NCBI RefSeq assembly: GCF_947496075.1
Contig: NZ_CANMBJ010000003.1
Span: forward strand, 1 to 64,000
DNA length: 64,000 nucleotides
Direction of reading: 5' to 3'
Source of the DNA: an uncultured Tateyamaria sp.
GTDB lineage: Bacteria; Pseudomonadota; Alphaproteobacteria; Rhodobacterales; Rhodobacteraceae
Within the stretch, counting starts at the first letter, position 1; every line of letters begins with the position of its first letter. Below the pieces are notes generated by a model, which saw only the letters and a program-made list of their open reading frames with translations, was not told the origin of the DNA and searched no databases. Positions 8,523 to 16,531 of this stretch are shown here, piece by piece. The position numbers and the translations under genes are program-made.

Positions 8523-9296
8523 ATGCTGCCCAACACCGACTTTCTGGCCGGTAAGAAGGGACTTGTTGTTGGTGTCGCCAACGAAGAGTCAATTGCTGCA
8601 GGCTGTGCCAGGGCCTTTCGCGCCTCACAAGCCGATCTGGCGCTGACATATCAGACCGAAAAATCCCGCAAATTCGTAGAACCCGTCGCACAAGCCGTCG
8701 ATGCAGATATCTTCATGCCGCTGGACGTCACGGATGATGATCAGATGGATGCTGTGTTCGACGCCATTCAGACGCGCTGGGGCCGGCTCGATTTCCTTGT
8801 CCATTCGATTGCCTTCTGTCCCCGAGATGACCTGCACGGGCGGGTCGTCGACTGCTCAAAGGAAGGGTTCGGGCTGGCTATGGACATTTCGGTCCATTCT
8901 CTGATCCGGCTGGCCAAACGGGCAGAACCCCTGATGACCGATGGCGGCACGATCCTGACGGTGTCCTATCACGGTGCTGAAAAGGTCGTGGACAACTACA
9001 ACATCATGGGCCCGGTCAAGGCCGCGCTCGAGGCAACCACCCGCTATCTTGCGGTTGAGTTGGGGACCAAGCGTATCCGCGTCAACGCCATGTCCCCCGG
9101 CCCGCTGCAAACCCGTGCGGCCTCTGGCATCGATCATTTCGACGCGCTGATTGACGATGCGAAAACACGCGCACCACTGAACCAACTGACCACCATCGAA
9201 GAGGTTGGCGCGATGGCTGCCTGCCTCGTCTCGGACTTTGCCCGCTCGGTCACCGGAAACACCGCCTATATCGACGGAGGCCACCATGTCGTCTGA
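8523..9296 (+). CDS. fabI: Enoyl-[acyl-carrier-protein] reductase [NADH], FabI type
   Basis: A 257-residue short-chain dehydrogenase-fold protein of the FabI group, which reduces enoyl-ACP in fatty acid synthesis. The atypical nucleotide-binding loop GLVVGVANEESIAAG near residue 13, VHSIAF near residue 93 and the YNIMGPVKAALEATTRYLAVELG helix with the catalytic Lys support this, as does the C-terminal TGNTAYIDGGHH. The expected family Tyr-x6-Lys arrangement is present at YNIMGPVK. It starts 3 bp after phaC, with GGAG inside the phaC end serving as ribosome-binding site. Plasmid-borne fabI copies in phaC-pta-ackA operons may act in balancing acyl chains and redox rather than as the housekeeping enzyme; that role is inference. 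Confidence 0.88.
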   Translation: MLPNTDFLAGKKGLVVGVANEESIAAGCARAFRASQADLALTYQTEKSRKFVEPVAQAVDADIFMPLDVTDDDQMDAVFDAIQTRWGRLDFLVHSIAFCPRDDLHGRVVDCSKEGFGLAMDISVHSLIRLAKRAEPLMTDGGTILTVSYHGAEKVVDNYNIMGPVKAALEATTRYLAVELGTKRIRVNAMSPGPLQTRAASGIDHFDALIDDAKTRAPLNQLTTIEEVGAMAACLVSDFARSVTGNTAYIDGGHHVV

Positions 9297-10695
9297 CATC
9301 ACCCCCAGTATGGGCTACATCGAAAACCGTCCCTTCGATGAAATTGTTGTGGGCGACAGCGCCGATTTGGTCCGCACCCTCACCGCACAGGATATCGATG
9401 CCTTTGCCGTGGTGTCGGGCGATGTGAACCCCGCCCATGTGGATCAGGAATTCGCCCAGGAAGAAGCCTTTCACAAGGTCATTGCTCACGGCATGTGGGG
9501 CGGTGCTCTGATCTCGAACGTGTTGGGCACGCAATTGCCCGGACCGGGCACGATTTACCTTGATCAGACCCTGAAATTCCTCAAACCGGTTGGGATCGGC
9601 GACACCGTGACAGTGCGTGTCACAGTCACGGCAAAGGACCCCGAAAAAAAGCGCCTGACACTGGATTGCATCTGCACCAACGGCGATGGAAAACCCGTCA
9701 TCACCGGGCAAGCCGTCGTCCTCGCACCCACCCACAAGATCAGGCGCCCGCGCGTTGTCATGCCGGACTTGGTCATGCATCGGCGCGGAGCGGGGCATGA
9801 CCGTCTGCTGGAGGCCGCGGGCAAGCACCCTGCCCTACCCACGGCCGTCGTGCACCCCTGCGATGCGACCTCTCTGGACGCCGCTTTGCAAACCTTCGAT
9901 CTGGGTCTGATCCTTCCTCTTCTCGTTGGCCCAGAGGCACGCATCCGGTCGGTGGCAGAGAAAGCAGAACTGGACATCAGCGCGCTCGAAATCATCGACA
10001 CCCCGCACAGCCACGCCTCTGCCGAACGGGCCGTGGCGCTGGTTCGTGAGGGTCGTGCCCGCGCCCTGATGAAAGGCGCGCTGCACACGGATGAAATCAT
10101 GTCCGCCGTCGTGTCCAAGGCCACCGGCCTGCGCAGCGAACGTCGGATGAGCCATGTCTATGTGATGGACGTGCCCACCTACCCCAAGCCGTTGCTGATC
10201 ACCGATGCCGCGATCAACATCGCCCCCGACCTGCAGACCAAGGCAGACATCGTCCAGAACGCGATAGACCTGGCCCATGCCATTGGGATCGACGCGCCCA
10301 AAGTCGCCCTGCTCTCTGCCGTGGAAACCATCACCCCGCGGCTGCAATCGACGGTCGAGGCCGGTGCCCTGTGCAAGATGGCAGACCGGGGTCAGATCAA
10401 GGGCGGTGTGCTGGACGGCCCGCTGGCTTTTGACAACGCGATTTCGATGCGGGCAGTGGCGACCAAAGGCATCACCTCTGCCGTCGCAGGTCAGGCCGAT
10501 ATCCTCGTTGCTCCCGATCTTGAGGCGGGCAACATGATCGCCAAACAGCTCATGTATCTGGCGGGTGCCGAAGCCGCTGGCATCGTGCTGGGCGCGCAGG
10601 TTCCGATCATCCTGACCAGCCGCGCCGACGATCGCCGAACCCGTGTCGCCTCCGCCGCGATTGCATCGCTGTTCAGCGAGGCGATTGACCGATGA
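9286..10695 (+). CDS. Bifunctional MaoC-type enoyl-CoA hydratase / phosphate acetyl(butyryl)transferase
   Basis: A 469-residue fusion. Residues about 10-150 form a MaoC/hot-dog hydratase domain (DIDAFAVVSGDVNPAHVDQEFA holds the catalytic Asp-His pair, then HGMWGGALIS). Residues about 165-465 form a phosphate acyltransferase (PTA/PTB) domain with GAGHDRLLEAA, ALMKGALHTDEIM and KGGVLDGPLAFDNAIS. It would hydrate enoyl-CoA and swap CoA for phosphate, giving an acyl phosphate for the adjacent kinase. The ATG at 9286 has GGAGG close by (CGGAGGCCACC) and overlaps the fabI end by 11 bp; the longer in-frame extension lacks family similarity. It overlaps ackA by 4 bp (ATGA), which indicates translational coupling. 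Confidence 0.9.
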   Translation: MSSDITPSMGYIENRPFDEIVVGDSADLVRTLTAQDIDAFAVVSGDVNPAHVDQEFAQEEAFHKVIAHGMWGGALISNVLGTQLPGPGTIYLDQTLKFLKPVGIGDTVTVRVTVTAKDPEKKRLTLDCICTNGDGKPVITGQAVVLAPTHKIRRPRVVMPDLVMHRRGAGHDRLLEAAGKHPALPTAVVHPCDATSLDAALQTFDLGLILPLLVGPEARIRSVAEKAELDISALEIIDTPHSHASAERAVALVREGRARALMKGALHTDEIMSAVVSKATGLRSERRMSHVYVMDVPTYPKPLLITDAAINIAPDLQTKADIVQNAIDLAHAIGIDAPKVALLSAVETITPRLQSTVEAGALCKMADRGQIKGGVLDGPLAFDNAISMRAVATKGITSAVAGQADILVAPDLEAGNMIAKQLMYLAGAEAAGIVLGAQVPIILTSRADDRRTRVASAAIASLFSEAIDR

Positions 10696-11867
10696 ACACT
10701 GCCATTCTGACCCTCAATACCGGGTCGTCCTCGCTGAAATTCGGGTTGTACCGAGACGCCGCTGAACCCGAGATGCTGCTGACCGGACAGGTGGACGGGC
10801 TGGGCGCGGATGCCCGGCTGGTGCTGGAACGGGCAGGGGAGAAAACCACCCAAACCCTCAGCGCCCCGACGCACGCCGCCGCCCTTCGACACGTCATCGA
10901 GACGTTGAAGCCGTACATGGCGGGCCTTGTCATTTCTGGCATCGGACATCGCATCGTGCATGGGGGCCCACAGTTTGCCGAACCCATGGTTCTGACCCCG
11001 GATGTTCTGACTGCCCTGGCCGAGTTCTGTCCCCTCGCTCCGCTGCATCAACCCCACAATCTTGCCGGTGTTGAGGCGGCCCGGGCTGCCTTTCCAGACG
11101 CGGTGCAAGTTGGGTGTTTTGACACCGCCTTTCACCGCGGCCACCCGTGGGTCAACGACACTTTCGCGCTGCCCCGCAACTTTTATGACGAAGGGGTGCG
11201 GCGGTACGGGTTTCATGGGCTGAGCTATGATTACATCACCGGCGTCATTGCCCGGGACGAACCGGAGTTGCACAAGAAACGGATGGTGATTGCCCATCTT
11301 GGAAACGGGGCCTCCATGTGTGCTGTGCGCGGGGGGAAAAGCGTCGGCTCGACCATGGGGTTTTCTGCACTCGATGGCCTACCGATGGGCACCCGCTGCG
11401 GGCAGATCGATCCGGGCGTGGTGCTGTATCTGATCCAGCAGAGGGGCATTGCGCCAGACGATGTGATGAAGATGCTGTACCAGCAAAGTGGTCTGCTTGG
11501 GCTGTCGGCTGAGACGAGCGATATGCGTGATCTGCTGGCGTCAGACCGACCGGAAGCAGGGCAGGCGATTGACTATTACGTGTTCCGCGCCCGGCGCGAG
11601 ATCGGGGCTTTGACAGCCGTGCTGGGTGGGATTGACGCCTTGGTGTTCTGTGGGGGGATCGGGGAGAATGCGGCCCTGATCCGGCAGCGCATGGTCGAGG
11701 GGTTGGAGTATCTCGGGATCTCCATCGATCCTATCCTTAACCAACAGAATGCGCGCGATATCAACAGCGGTGCAACGCGGGTCATGGTCATCCCGACGGA
11801 TGAGGAACGGATCATCGCGCGGGCTGTCAATGTTGAGCTATCTGAGCGTGTGCGGCGCGCATCATGA
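10692..11867 (+). CDS. ackA: Acetate kinase
   Basis: A 391-residue ASKHA-fold kinase that interconverts acetyl phosphate and acetate with ATP. Family blocks are all present: LTLNTGSSSLKFGLY at the N-terminus, GHRIVHGG near residue 85, RYGFHGLSYDY near 178, HLGNGASMCAVRGGKSVGSTMGF (in parts) near 205 and FCGGIGENAALIR near 320. Its length is normal for the family. The start overlaps the preceding phosphotransacylase stop in ATGA. Together the two enzymes form a Pta-Ack module for substrate-level phosphorylation or acetate overflow, linked here to polymer synthesis. A 14-bp copy of the parA-flanking repeat core occurs at 11609-11622 within this gene. Confidence 0.93.
   Translation: MNTAILTLNTGSSSLKFGLYRDAAEPEMLLTGQVDGLGADARLVLERAGEKTTQTLSAPTHAAALRHVIETLKPYMAGLVISGIGHRIVHGGPQFAEPMVLTPDVLTALAEFCPLAPLHQPHNLAGVEAARAAFPDAVQVGCFDTAFHRGHPWVNDTFALPRNFYDEGVRRYGFHGLSYDYITGVIARDEPELHKKRMVIAHLGNGASMCAVRGGKSVGSTMGFSALDGLPMGTRCGQIDPGVVLYLIQQRGIAPDDVMKMLYQQSGLLGLSAETSDMRDLLASDRPEAGQAIDYYVFRARREIGALTAVLGGIDALVFCGGIGENAALIRQRMVEGLEYLGISIDPILNQQNARDINSGATRVMVIPTDEERIIARAVNVELSERVRRAS
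11609..11622 (+). repeat. Third copy of the parA-flanking repeat core, in ackA
   Basis: TTTGACAGCCGTGC is identical to the 14-bp core of the 18-bp repeats at 11901 and 13317, in the same orientation, but inside ackA codons. It may be chance or a third partition-protein site. Confidence 0.5.
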
Positions 11868-12099
11868 GGGGGTAGGGGCGGTGGCAAGGCTACGCAGATA
11901 AGTTTTGACAGCCGTGCAAATCAGAAAAGACGATATATAACAAAGAGATAACGGAAAAGTACCACTTGGCAAGCCTTTGCCAATGCCGCCCTTTGTACGA
12001 CTGCACGTTGAGAAAATCGTTGTGGATAAGTCCGTTCCGCGTTAAGCACAGTTTAACGGTAGAAATCGCGCAAAAAGCGATATTACACGAGGCGGCAGC
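11868..12099 (+). promoter_or_regulatory. Partition promoter region with a DnaA box
   Basis: The 232-bp gap before parA holds one copy of the 18-bp repeat (11901-11918), an AT-rich tract (11930-11955) and TGTGGATAA at 12021-12029, the exact complement of the DnaA-box consensus TTATCCACA. This makes it a candidate control region for partition genes or a secondary origin element. A promoter was not pinned to the base. Confidence 0.6.
11901..11918 (+). repeat. 18-bp direct repeat upstream of parA (candidate parS/operator)
   Basis: AGTTTTGACAGCCGTGCA occurs here and again exactly at 13317-13334, between parA and parB. The two copies bracket parA in the same orientation. It is not an obvious palindrome, unlike typical parS, so it could be a partition site or an operator for ParA, whose N-terminus carries a DNA-binding fold. 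Confidence 0.65.
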
Positions 12100-13317
12100 A
12101 TGGGAAATCCCCAATTAGAGCCTGTTATGGGCGATATGTCCTTTGATGAAATCATCCTTCGGCAAGGAGAGTTGATTTCTGACAGGCTGAACATCCTGCG
12201 TCAGGAACAGTACCCCCCGAACGCCCAGAAAGGCCTGCGGCAGTTTTCGCTGGCCGAGGTGGCCTATTTCTTGGGTGTCACGCAGTCCACGATCAAGAAG
12301 CTGCACCTTGAGGGCAAAGGCCCGGAACCCGAGACATCGCCGTCAGGGCGGCGGTCATATTCGGCTGAACAGATGCTGGAATTGCGTGCCTATCTGGATG
12401 CGCATGGCCGGCCCGGCAAGCGGCAGTACTTGCCGCACCGGGCCGAGGGTGAGGAATTGCACGTCATCTCGGTCGTGAACTTCAAGGGGGGCAGCGGCAA
12501 GACGACCACGGCCGCGCACCTCGCGCAGCACCTTGCGCTCAAGGGGCATCGGGTGCTGGCCATTGATCTTGACCCGCAGGCGTCGTTGACCGCCTTGCAT
12601 GGGATTCAGCCTGAGTTAGACTCTGTTTCGTCGCTTTACGAGACGTTGCGCTATGACGATGAACGCCAGCCGATCAGCACGGTGATCCGGCCCACGAACT
12701 TCCCGAACCTTGATATCGTTCCGGCCAGCCTGGACCTGCAGGAATACGAGTACGACACGCCTGTCGCGCTTACCAGCCGCGACCCGTCCGAGGGGCGTGC
12801 GTTCTTTACCCGCATCTCGAAGGCGTTGGAGGAGGTTGAGGACCAGTATGACATCGTGGTCATCGACTGCCCGCCGCAGCTTGGCTATCTGACCCTGACG
12901 GCCCTCACAGCGTCGAGTTCCGTGCTGATCACGGTGCATCCCCAGATGCTGGACGTGATGTCGATGAGCCAGTTCCTGTTGATGCTGGGCGGCATCCTGC
13001 AAACCATCCGCGAGGCGGGGGCGGAGATGCGGCTGAAATGGTTCCGCTATCTGGTGACGCGGTTCGAGCCGACCGATGGACCGCAGAAACAGATGGTCGG
13101 TTTTCTTCAGGCCATGTTTCCGGAACAGATGCTGGAAGCGCAGATGGTAAAGTCCACTGCCATTTCCGATGCGGGCATCACCAAGCAGACGCTTTACGAG
13201 GTCGAACGGGCGCAGTTCGTGCGGTCCACCTATGACCGAGCGATGGGGTCGCTGAATGCGGTGAATGACGAGATTGCGGGCCTTGTGCACCAGGCCTGGG
13301 GCCGCGATGTGCCATGA
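12100..13317 (+). CDS. parA: Plasmid-partition ATPase ParA (RepABC RepA-like)
   Basis: A 405-residue Walker-type partition ATPase. Residues about 48-100 form a MerR-like helix-turn-helix (FSLAEVAYFLGVTQSTIKKLH) followed by a wing, which lets it repress its own promoter. The deviant Walker A KGGSGKTTTAAH lies at about 129-140, DLDPQASLT follows at about 157, and YDIVVIDCPPQLGYLTL is the Walker B region. This layout matches RepA of RepABC plasmids and type Ia ParA. The gene is followed by parB, but the repC expected in a RepABC operon is missing; replication is apparently left to the RPA-type initiator 6 kb upstream. Identical 18-bp repeats flank it, the second overlapping its stop codon. Confidence 0.93.
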   Translation: MGNPQLEPVMGDMSFDEIILRQGELISDRLNILRQEQYPPNAQKGLRQFSLAEVAYFLGVTQSTIKKLHLEGKGPEPETSPSGRRSYSAEQMLELRAYLDAHGRPGKRQYLPHRAEGEELHVISVVNFKGGSGKTTTAAHLAQHLALKGHRVLAIDLDPQASLTALHGIQPELDSVSSLYETLRYDDERQPISTVIRPTNFPNLDIVPASLDLQEYEYDTPVALTSRDPSEGRAFFTRISKALEEVEDQYDIVVIDCPPQLGYLTLTALTASSSVLITVHPQMLDVMSMSQFLLMLGGILQTIREAGAEMRLKWFRYLVTRFEPTDGPQKQMVGFLQAMFPEQMLEAQMVKSTAISDAGITKQTLYEVERAQFVRSTYDRAMGSLNAVNDEIAGLVHQAWGRDVP

Positions 13318-13334
13318 GTTTTGACAGCCGTGCA
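13317..13334 (+). repeat. 18-bp direct repeat between parA and parB
   Basis: AGTTTTGACAGCCGTGCA, an exact second copy of 11901-11918. It begins at the last base of the parA stop codon and sits 36 bp before the parB start. Confidence 0.65.
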
Positions 13335-13369
13335 GATTGGATTTTTGAGCGCGCGAAGAGGAGGATGAC

Positions 13370-14353
13370 ATGGCCAGAAAAGACCTGTTGAAATCCGTGA
13401 TTGGGCAGCCGACCGACACGCCAAGTGGGGCAGGGCGGTCAAGCTATGCCATGCGCGGGGCGTCGAAGTCGATGAAGGTGTCGATTGACAGTCTGGCCGA
13501 GCATTCCAAGCGGTTGATGGAAGGCGAAACCATTGTCGAGATCGATCCCGATCTGATCGATGTATCCTTCGTCAATGACCGTCTGACCGGCGATGATGAG
13601 GCCTATGACGACCTCAAGGCCTCGATCAAGGCCAGTGGTCAGGACACGCCTGTGCTGTTGCGGCCGCATCCGGATGTGGCGGATCGCTACATGGTGGTCT
13701 TTGGACACCGCCGTGTGCGTGTCGCCCGCGACCTTGGCCGAGCCGTGCGTGCCGTGGTTAAGGAGATGGACGACGAAGCTCATGTGCTGGCGCAGGGTCA
13801 GGAGAACACGGCGCGGGCGGACCTGTCCTTTATCGAGAAGGCGCTGTTTGCGCGGAACCTGTTCGATCTGGGGCAGGGAAAGGATGTCATTCAGCGGGCG
13901 CTGACCGTTGACGGAACTTTGTTGTCGCGGATGCTGTCCGTGGCCCAGACTGTGCCCGAGAAGATTGTGACTGCCATTGGACCTGCCAAGCAGATCGGGC
14001 GGGACCGGTGGGAGGGGTTCAAGAAGCTGATGGCCGACGAGGCCAACCAGGGCATTGCGTACCGCATCCTCAAGACCGAAGGGTTTGACCAGCTCGACAG
14101 CGACACGAAGTTCGAGATCATGCACAGCAAGGTCGAGGAAGCGGGGAAAGGGCCCAAACGCCGACGGGCCAAGGCCGCACCGCCCAAGCGGACCTGGACC
14201 GCTGGCGAGGGTCGGATCAAGGGTGTGATTGGACGTGTAGGGCGGGCCTACAACATCTCGCTGACGTCCAACGATTCCACGGCGTTTGGCGAATATCTGT
14301 CCGAAAACCTTGATCAGCTTTATGCGGATTTCCTCAAGAAGCCGGACCCGTGA
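13370..14353 (+). CDS. parB: Partition protein ParB (RepABC RepB-like)
   Basis: A 327-residue centromere-binding protein. Residues about 55-145 are the ParB/Srx nuclease-like CTPase domain (LKASIKASGQDTPVLLRPHP, VVFGHRRVRVARDLG, and QGQENTARADLSFIEKA), followed by a helical DNA-binding part with a helix-turn-helix around DGTLLSRMLSVAQTVPEKIV, and a C-terminal dimerisation region. Family practice is to load at parS and be moved by the ParA ATPase. The strong AAGAGGAGGA ribosome-binding site supports ATG 13370. It is co-transcribed with parA; the 52-bp gap holds the second 18-bp repeat. Confidence 0.92.
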   Translation: MARKDLLKSVIGQPTDTPSGAGRSSYAMRGASKSMKVSIDSLAEHSKRLMEGETIVEIDPDLIDVSFVNDRLTGDDEAYDDLKASIKASGQDTPVLLRPHPDVADRYMVVFGHRRVRVARDLGRAVRAVVKEMDDEAHVLAQGQENTARADLSFIEKALFARNLFDLGQGKDVIQRALTVDGTLLSRMLSVAQTVPEKIVTAIGPAKQIGRDRWEGFKKLMADEANQGIAYRILKTEGFDQLDSDTKFEIMHSKVEEAGKGPKRRRAKAAPPKRTWTAGEGRIKGVIGRVGRAYNISLTSNDSTAFGEYLSENLDQLYADFLKKPDP

Positions 14354-14380
14354 CTGCCGTGGTTTTATTGTGCCGGGCCG

Positions 14381-15442
14381 TCATAACCCTGCGGCTTTTG
14401 TGAGGTTGACGCGGAACCGGTCGCGGCGGGTCACTTTGGCGGAGGCGTGGCCTGCACGCAGGGAATGACCGGAGAACAGGGCGAGGCGTTCGGCCTTGGG
14501 CAGCTCTGCGCGGATGCCGCTTTTGAGAACAGTCGCCTTGATCAGCCGCGCCACGTGCTTGTCGTTGAGCCGTGTGTCGAGGGCGCGTTTCCCGTCGCGA
14601 GAGGTGCGCACGAAGATCGGCCCGAAGTCGATTTTTGAGAAGTGGAGCCACTGTTCCAATGTATGTACCGGGCAAGTCTGTTCGCTTGAGCCTCGCCCAA
14701 TCTCAACCTCGCGCCAGCCGGTCTTGGCGTTGAGCGTCAACACCGCGCCATCATCCAGGATTTCGATCCAGCCACCGGAATCCAGAGTGTCATCCTTGCC
14801 GACATCCAGGCTCATGATTTCGCTTCGGCGCAAGCCGCCGGCATATCCGATGAGTAGGATGGCGCGGTCCCTGAGCCCGCGCAGATCGTGGGGCAGGGTG
14901 GCCACCATGGCGCGGATGTCGCCGGGCAGGATGGCTTCCTTCTGGACCGGAGGGCGAGCGTGTGTGCGTTTGATCCCGGCCAGGATGGCGGCGATGTGCC
15001 GGTCCTTGCGATCAAGGGTGAAGCCGCGTTGTGCATAGTTCCAAGCCAGGCCGGAGAGGCGGCGGTCGATCGTCGACACCGACAGGGCAGGGGTCTTTCT
15101 CTGGGGCGCGGCGAGGTCCGTCAGATAAAGCCCGATCATTTCCGGCGAGGGGGGCAGGGGTTCGGTGCCTTTCAACCGGCACCAGCGGGCAAAGTGTTTC
15201 CAATCGGCGGCATAGGCCTTGTTGGTATTTTCGGCGGTGGAGGCCTGGGCGTAGGCGCGCGCTGTGTCGACAATTCGATCAAGGGCACCGGACCCGGCGA
15301 GGCCCCCGGTATGCGAGGGCAGGGCGAGGGTATCGTTGTCTGTGGGTTTCGTTCCGCTGGGTTCGTCGACGGTCATTGCATCTGTGGATGCCGCGCTTGA
15401 TTTCCGGGGTTTCGGGCGGTGGGTTTCAGATGGTTCGCTCAT
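14381..15442 (-). CDS. Tyrosine recombinase lacking the C-terminal nucleophile (probably inactive)
   Basis: A 353-residue phage integrase/XerC-D-like protein. A core-binding (SAM-like) domain spans about 55-150 and the catalytic domain about 165-345. The first catalytic Arg is in GLRRSE (about 205), the His-x-x-Arg box is FSGHSLRAG (His326, Arg329). After it comes HASAKVTRRDRFRVNLTKAAGL (written here as a block of 22: key residues His332, Arg339), but no tyrosine follows. Relatives that I recall have about 20 residues between RAG and LGHAS and an RYQRR-type tyrosine motif before RDRFR; both segments appear deleted in frame. Strand exchange should therefore be impossible unless another subunit supplies the tyrosine. 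It is convergent with parB. Confidence 0.85.
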   Translation of the reverse strand: MSEPSETHRPKPRKSSAASTDAMTVDEPSGTKPTDNDTLALPSHTGGLAGSGALDRIVDTARAYAQASTAENTNKAYAADWKHFARWCRLKGTEPLPPSPEMIGLYLTDLAAPQRKTPALSVSTIDRRLSGLAWNYAQRGFTLDRKDRHIAAILAGIKRTHARPPVQKEAILPGDIRAMVATLPHDLRGLRDRAILLIGYAGGLRRSEIMSLDVGKDDTLDSGGWIEILDDGAVLTLNAKTGWREVEIGRGSSEQTCPVHTLEQWLHFSKIDFGPIFVRTSRDGKRALDTRLNDKHVARLIKATVLKSGIRAELPKAERLALFSGHSLRAGHASAKVTRRDRFRVNLTKAAGL

Positions 15443-15463
15443 ATTTTAGAATGCAGCCCAGAT

Positions 15464-15492
15464 ATGTCCGATAAGACAACCTTATTGGACAT
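15464..15492. repeat. dif/res-like inverted repeat upstream of the recombinase
   Basis: ATGTCCGATAAG and CTTATTGGACAT form 12-bp arms (11 of 12 complementary) around a 5-bp ACAAC spacer. The 11-12 bp arm and 5-6 bp centre geometry is that of XerC/D-type core sites. It starts 22 bp upstream of the recombinase start codon, so it may be its recombination site, its operator, or both. Confidence 0.6.
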
Positions 15493-15524
15493 AAAGACGA
15501 GCTTCAAGGTGGGGCGGTTTATAC

Positions 15525-15560
15525 ACTATCTGGTAGCCAAAAGCGCCGTTGCTAGATAGT
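15525..15560. promoter_or_regulatory. Inverted repeat in front of the DUF1403 gene
   Basis: ACTATCTGG (15525-15533) and CTAGATAGT (15552-15560) are inverted copies (8 of 9) with an 18-bp spacing, ending 8 bp before the DUF1403 start codon. A TATACACTAT tract overlaps the left arm. This looks like an operator over a promoter. Confidence 0.45.
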
Positions 15561-15568
15561 CTTGTGGC

Positions 15569-16531
15569 ATGACCTACCAACCCGCAGCTATCGATGACGA
15601 CTTGAACACTCTACCTAAACTCCCGGGTTGGGTCACCTCCCTGCGTGCGGAAACCCTTGAAACTGTGGCTTTTCGATCCGGGGCAGCGCTCATGGTGCTG
15701 GACGCGCTGGTGAGCGATCCGCGTTATGGCGTGCCGGTGAAACTGCTTGCCAATTGTGTTGCGTTGAAAGCGGCCGCCGCCACCTCGAAACTACAGGGGC
15801 GGATGGCGCGAGAGGGTGATATCCGCGATGCGTTCCATCTGGCGCCGCCCGGTGAGGCGCGGGGACCGGACGGCGATCTCCTGGCATTCTGGCGCGAGGC
15901 AGCGCGGATGCGACTGACCGGACGCGATTGGCAAGTGGTGCTCAAAGGGTTTGTTGGGTCCGAATTTGAGATGGACGTCGATGTTTGGCTGCAATCGGCT
16001 GTGGCCCATAGTCGGACCCATGGGCCACTAGCGGGATGTGTTGCGGTAGTGCGCGCGGTTTTGGCGGTGGACGACCGGGCCGAGCGGGCAGCATGTCTGT
16101 TGTCGGATATCGTGTTAGCGCGTTGCCTGAATTGGCCGATGATCCTTCCCGTCTCTGCCCTGAACCTCACCAAAGCAGTATTGCGCGATCTCGTCGGGGA
16201 CGGGCAGGGGGCTGACCTCGCGGTGCAGCAGCGTCTTTTGCAGTCCACTGAAGAGGCGATCCGACTGGCACGAGACCTGGCACAGCGCGGGGCGGCGCTT
16301 CAAGTGGTTGCCCCAAAGCTACGCGCCAAAGGATCGGACGCCGCGGTCGCGCTGTTCCTGTCTGAGGATGCGGTTGCGCCGTCAACTATGTTGTCGCCCC
16401 TGATCCAGGGCACCGACATTCCCATGACGGACCGTGCTGCGCGGCGGTTTTGTGATCGGCTGGTGGAAATGGGAGTTGCGCGAGAGCTGACCGGACGCCC
16501 GACCTTCCGCCTCTACGGGATCGCGCCATGA
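15569..16531 (+). CDS. DUF1403 family protein
   Basis: A 320-residue, mainly alpha-helical cytosolic protein that I recognise as DUF1403: an N-terminal block with FRSGAALMVLDALVSDP and a long middle with AFWREAARMRLTGRDWQVVLKG. No catalytic motif or membrane segment is visible. It overlaps the scpB-like gene by 4 bp (ATGA), so the two are translated together. DUF1403 beside ScpB is a recurring pair on rhizobial and roseobacter plasmids as far as I recall. Its C-terminal 60 residues (MTDRAARRFCDRLVEMGVARELTGRPTFRLYG in parts) look like a winged helix. A role in plasmid DNA compaction or segregation is inferred from the partner only. Confidence 0.75.
   Translation: MTYQPAAIDDDLNTLPKLPGWVTSLRAETLETVAFRSGAALMVLDALVSDPRYGVPVKLLANCVALKAAAATSKLQGRMAREGDIRDAFHLAPPGEARGPDGDLLAFWREAARMRLTGRDWQVVLKGFVGSEFEMDVDVWLQSAVAHSRTHGPLAGCVAVVRAVLAVDDRAERAACLLSDIVLARCLNWPMILPVSALNLTKAVLRDLVGDGQGADLAVQQRLLQSTEEAIRLARDLAQRGAALQVVAPKLRAKGSDAAVALFLSEDAVAPSTMLSPLIQGTDIPMTDRAARRFCDRLVEMGVARELTGRPTFRLYGIAP

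Noticed and set aside
9205..9285. Upstream start for the hydratase-phosphotransacylase
   Set aside because: These codons lie in the fabI end, and the family N-terminus begins at ATG 9286 with its own ribosome-binding site.
12100..14353. A full RepABC replicon
   Set aside because: RepA- and RepB-like partition proteins are present but no repC follows parB; the next gene is the opposite-strand recombinase. The initiator is of the RPA type.
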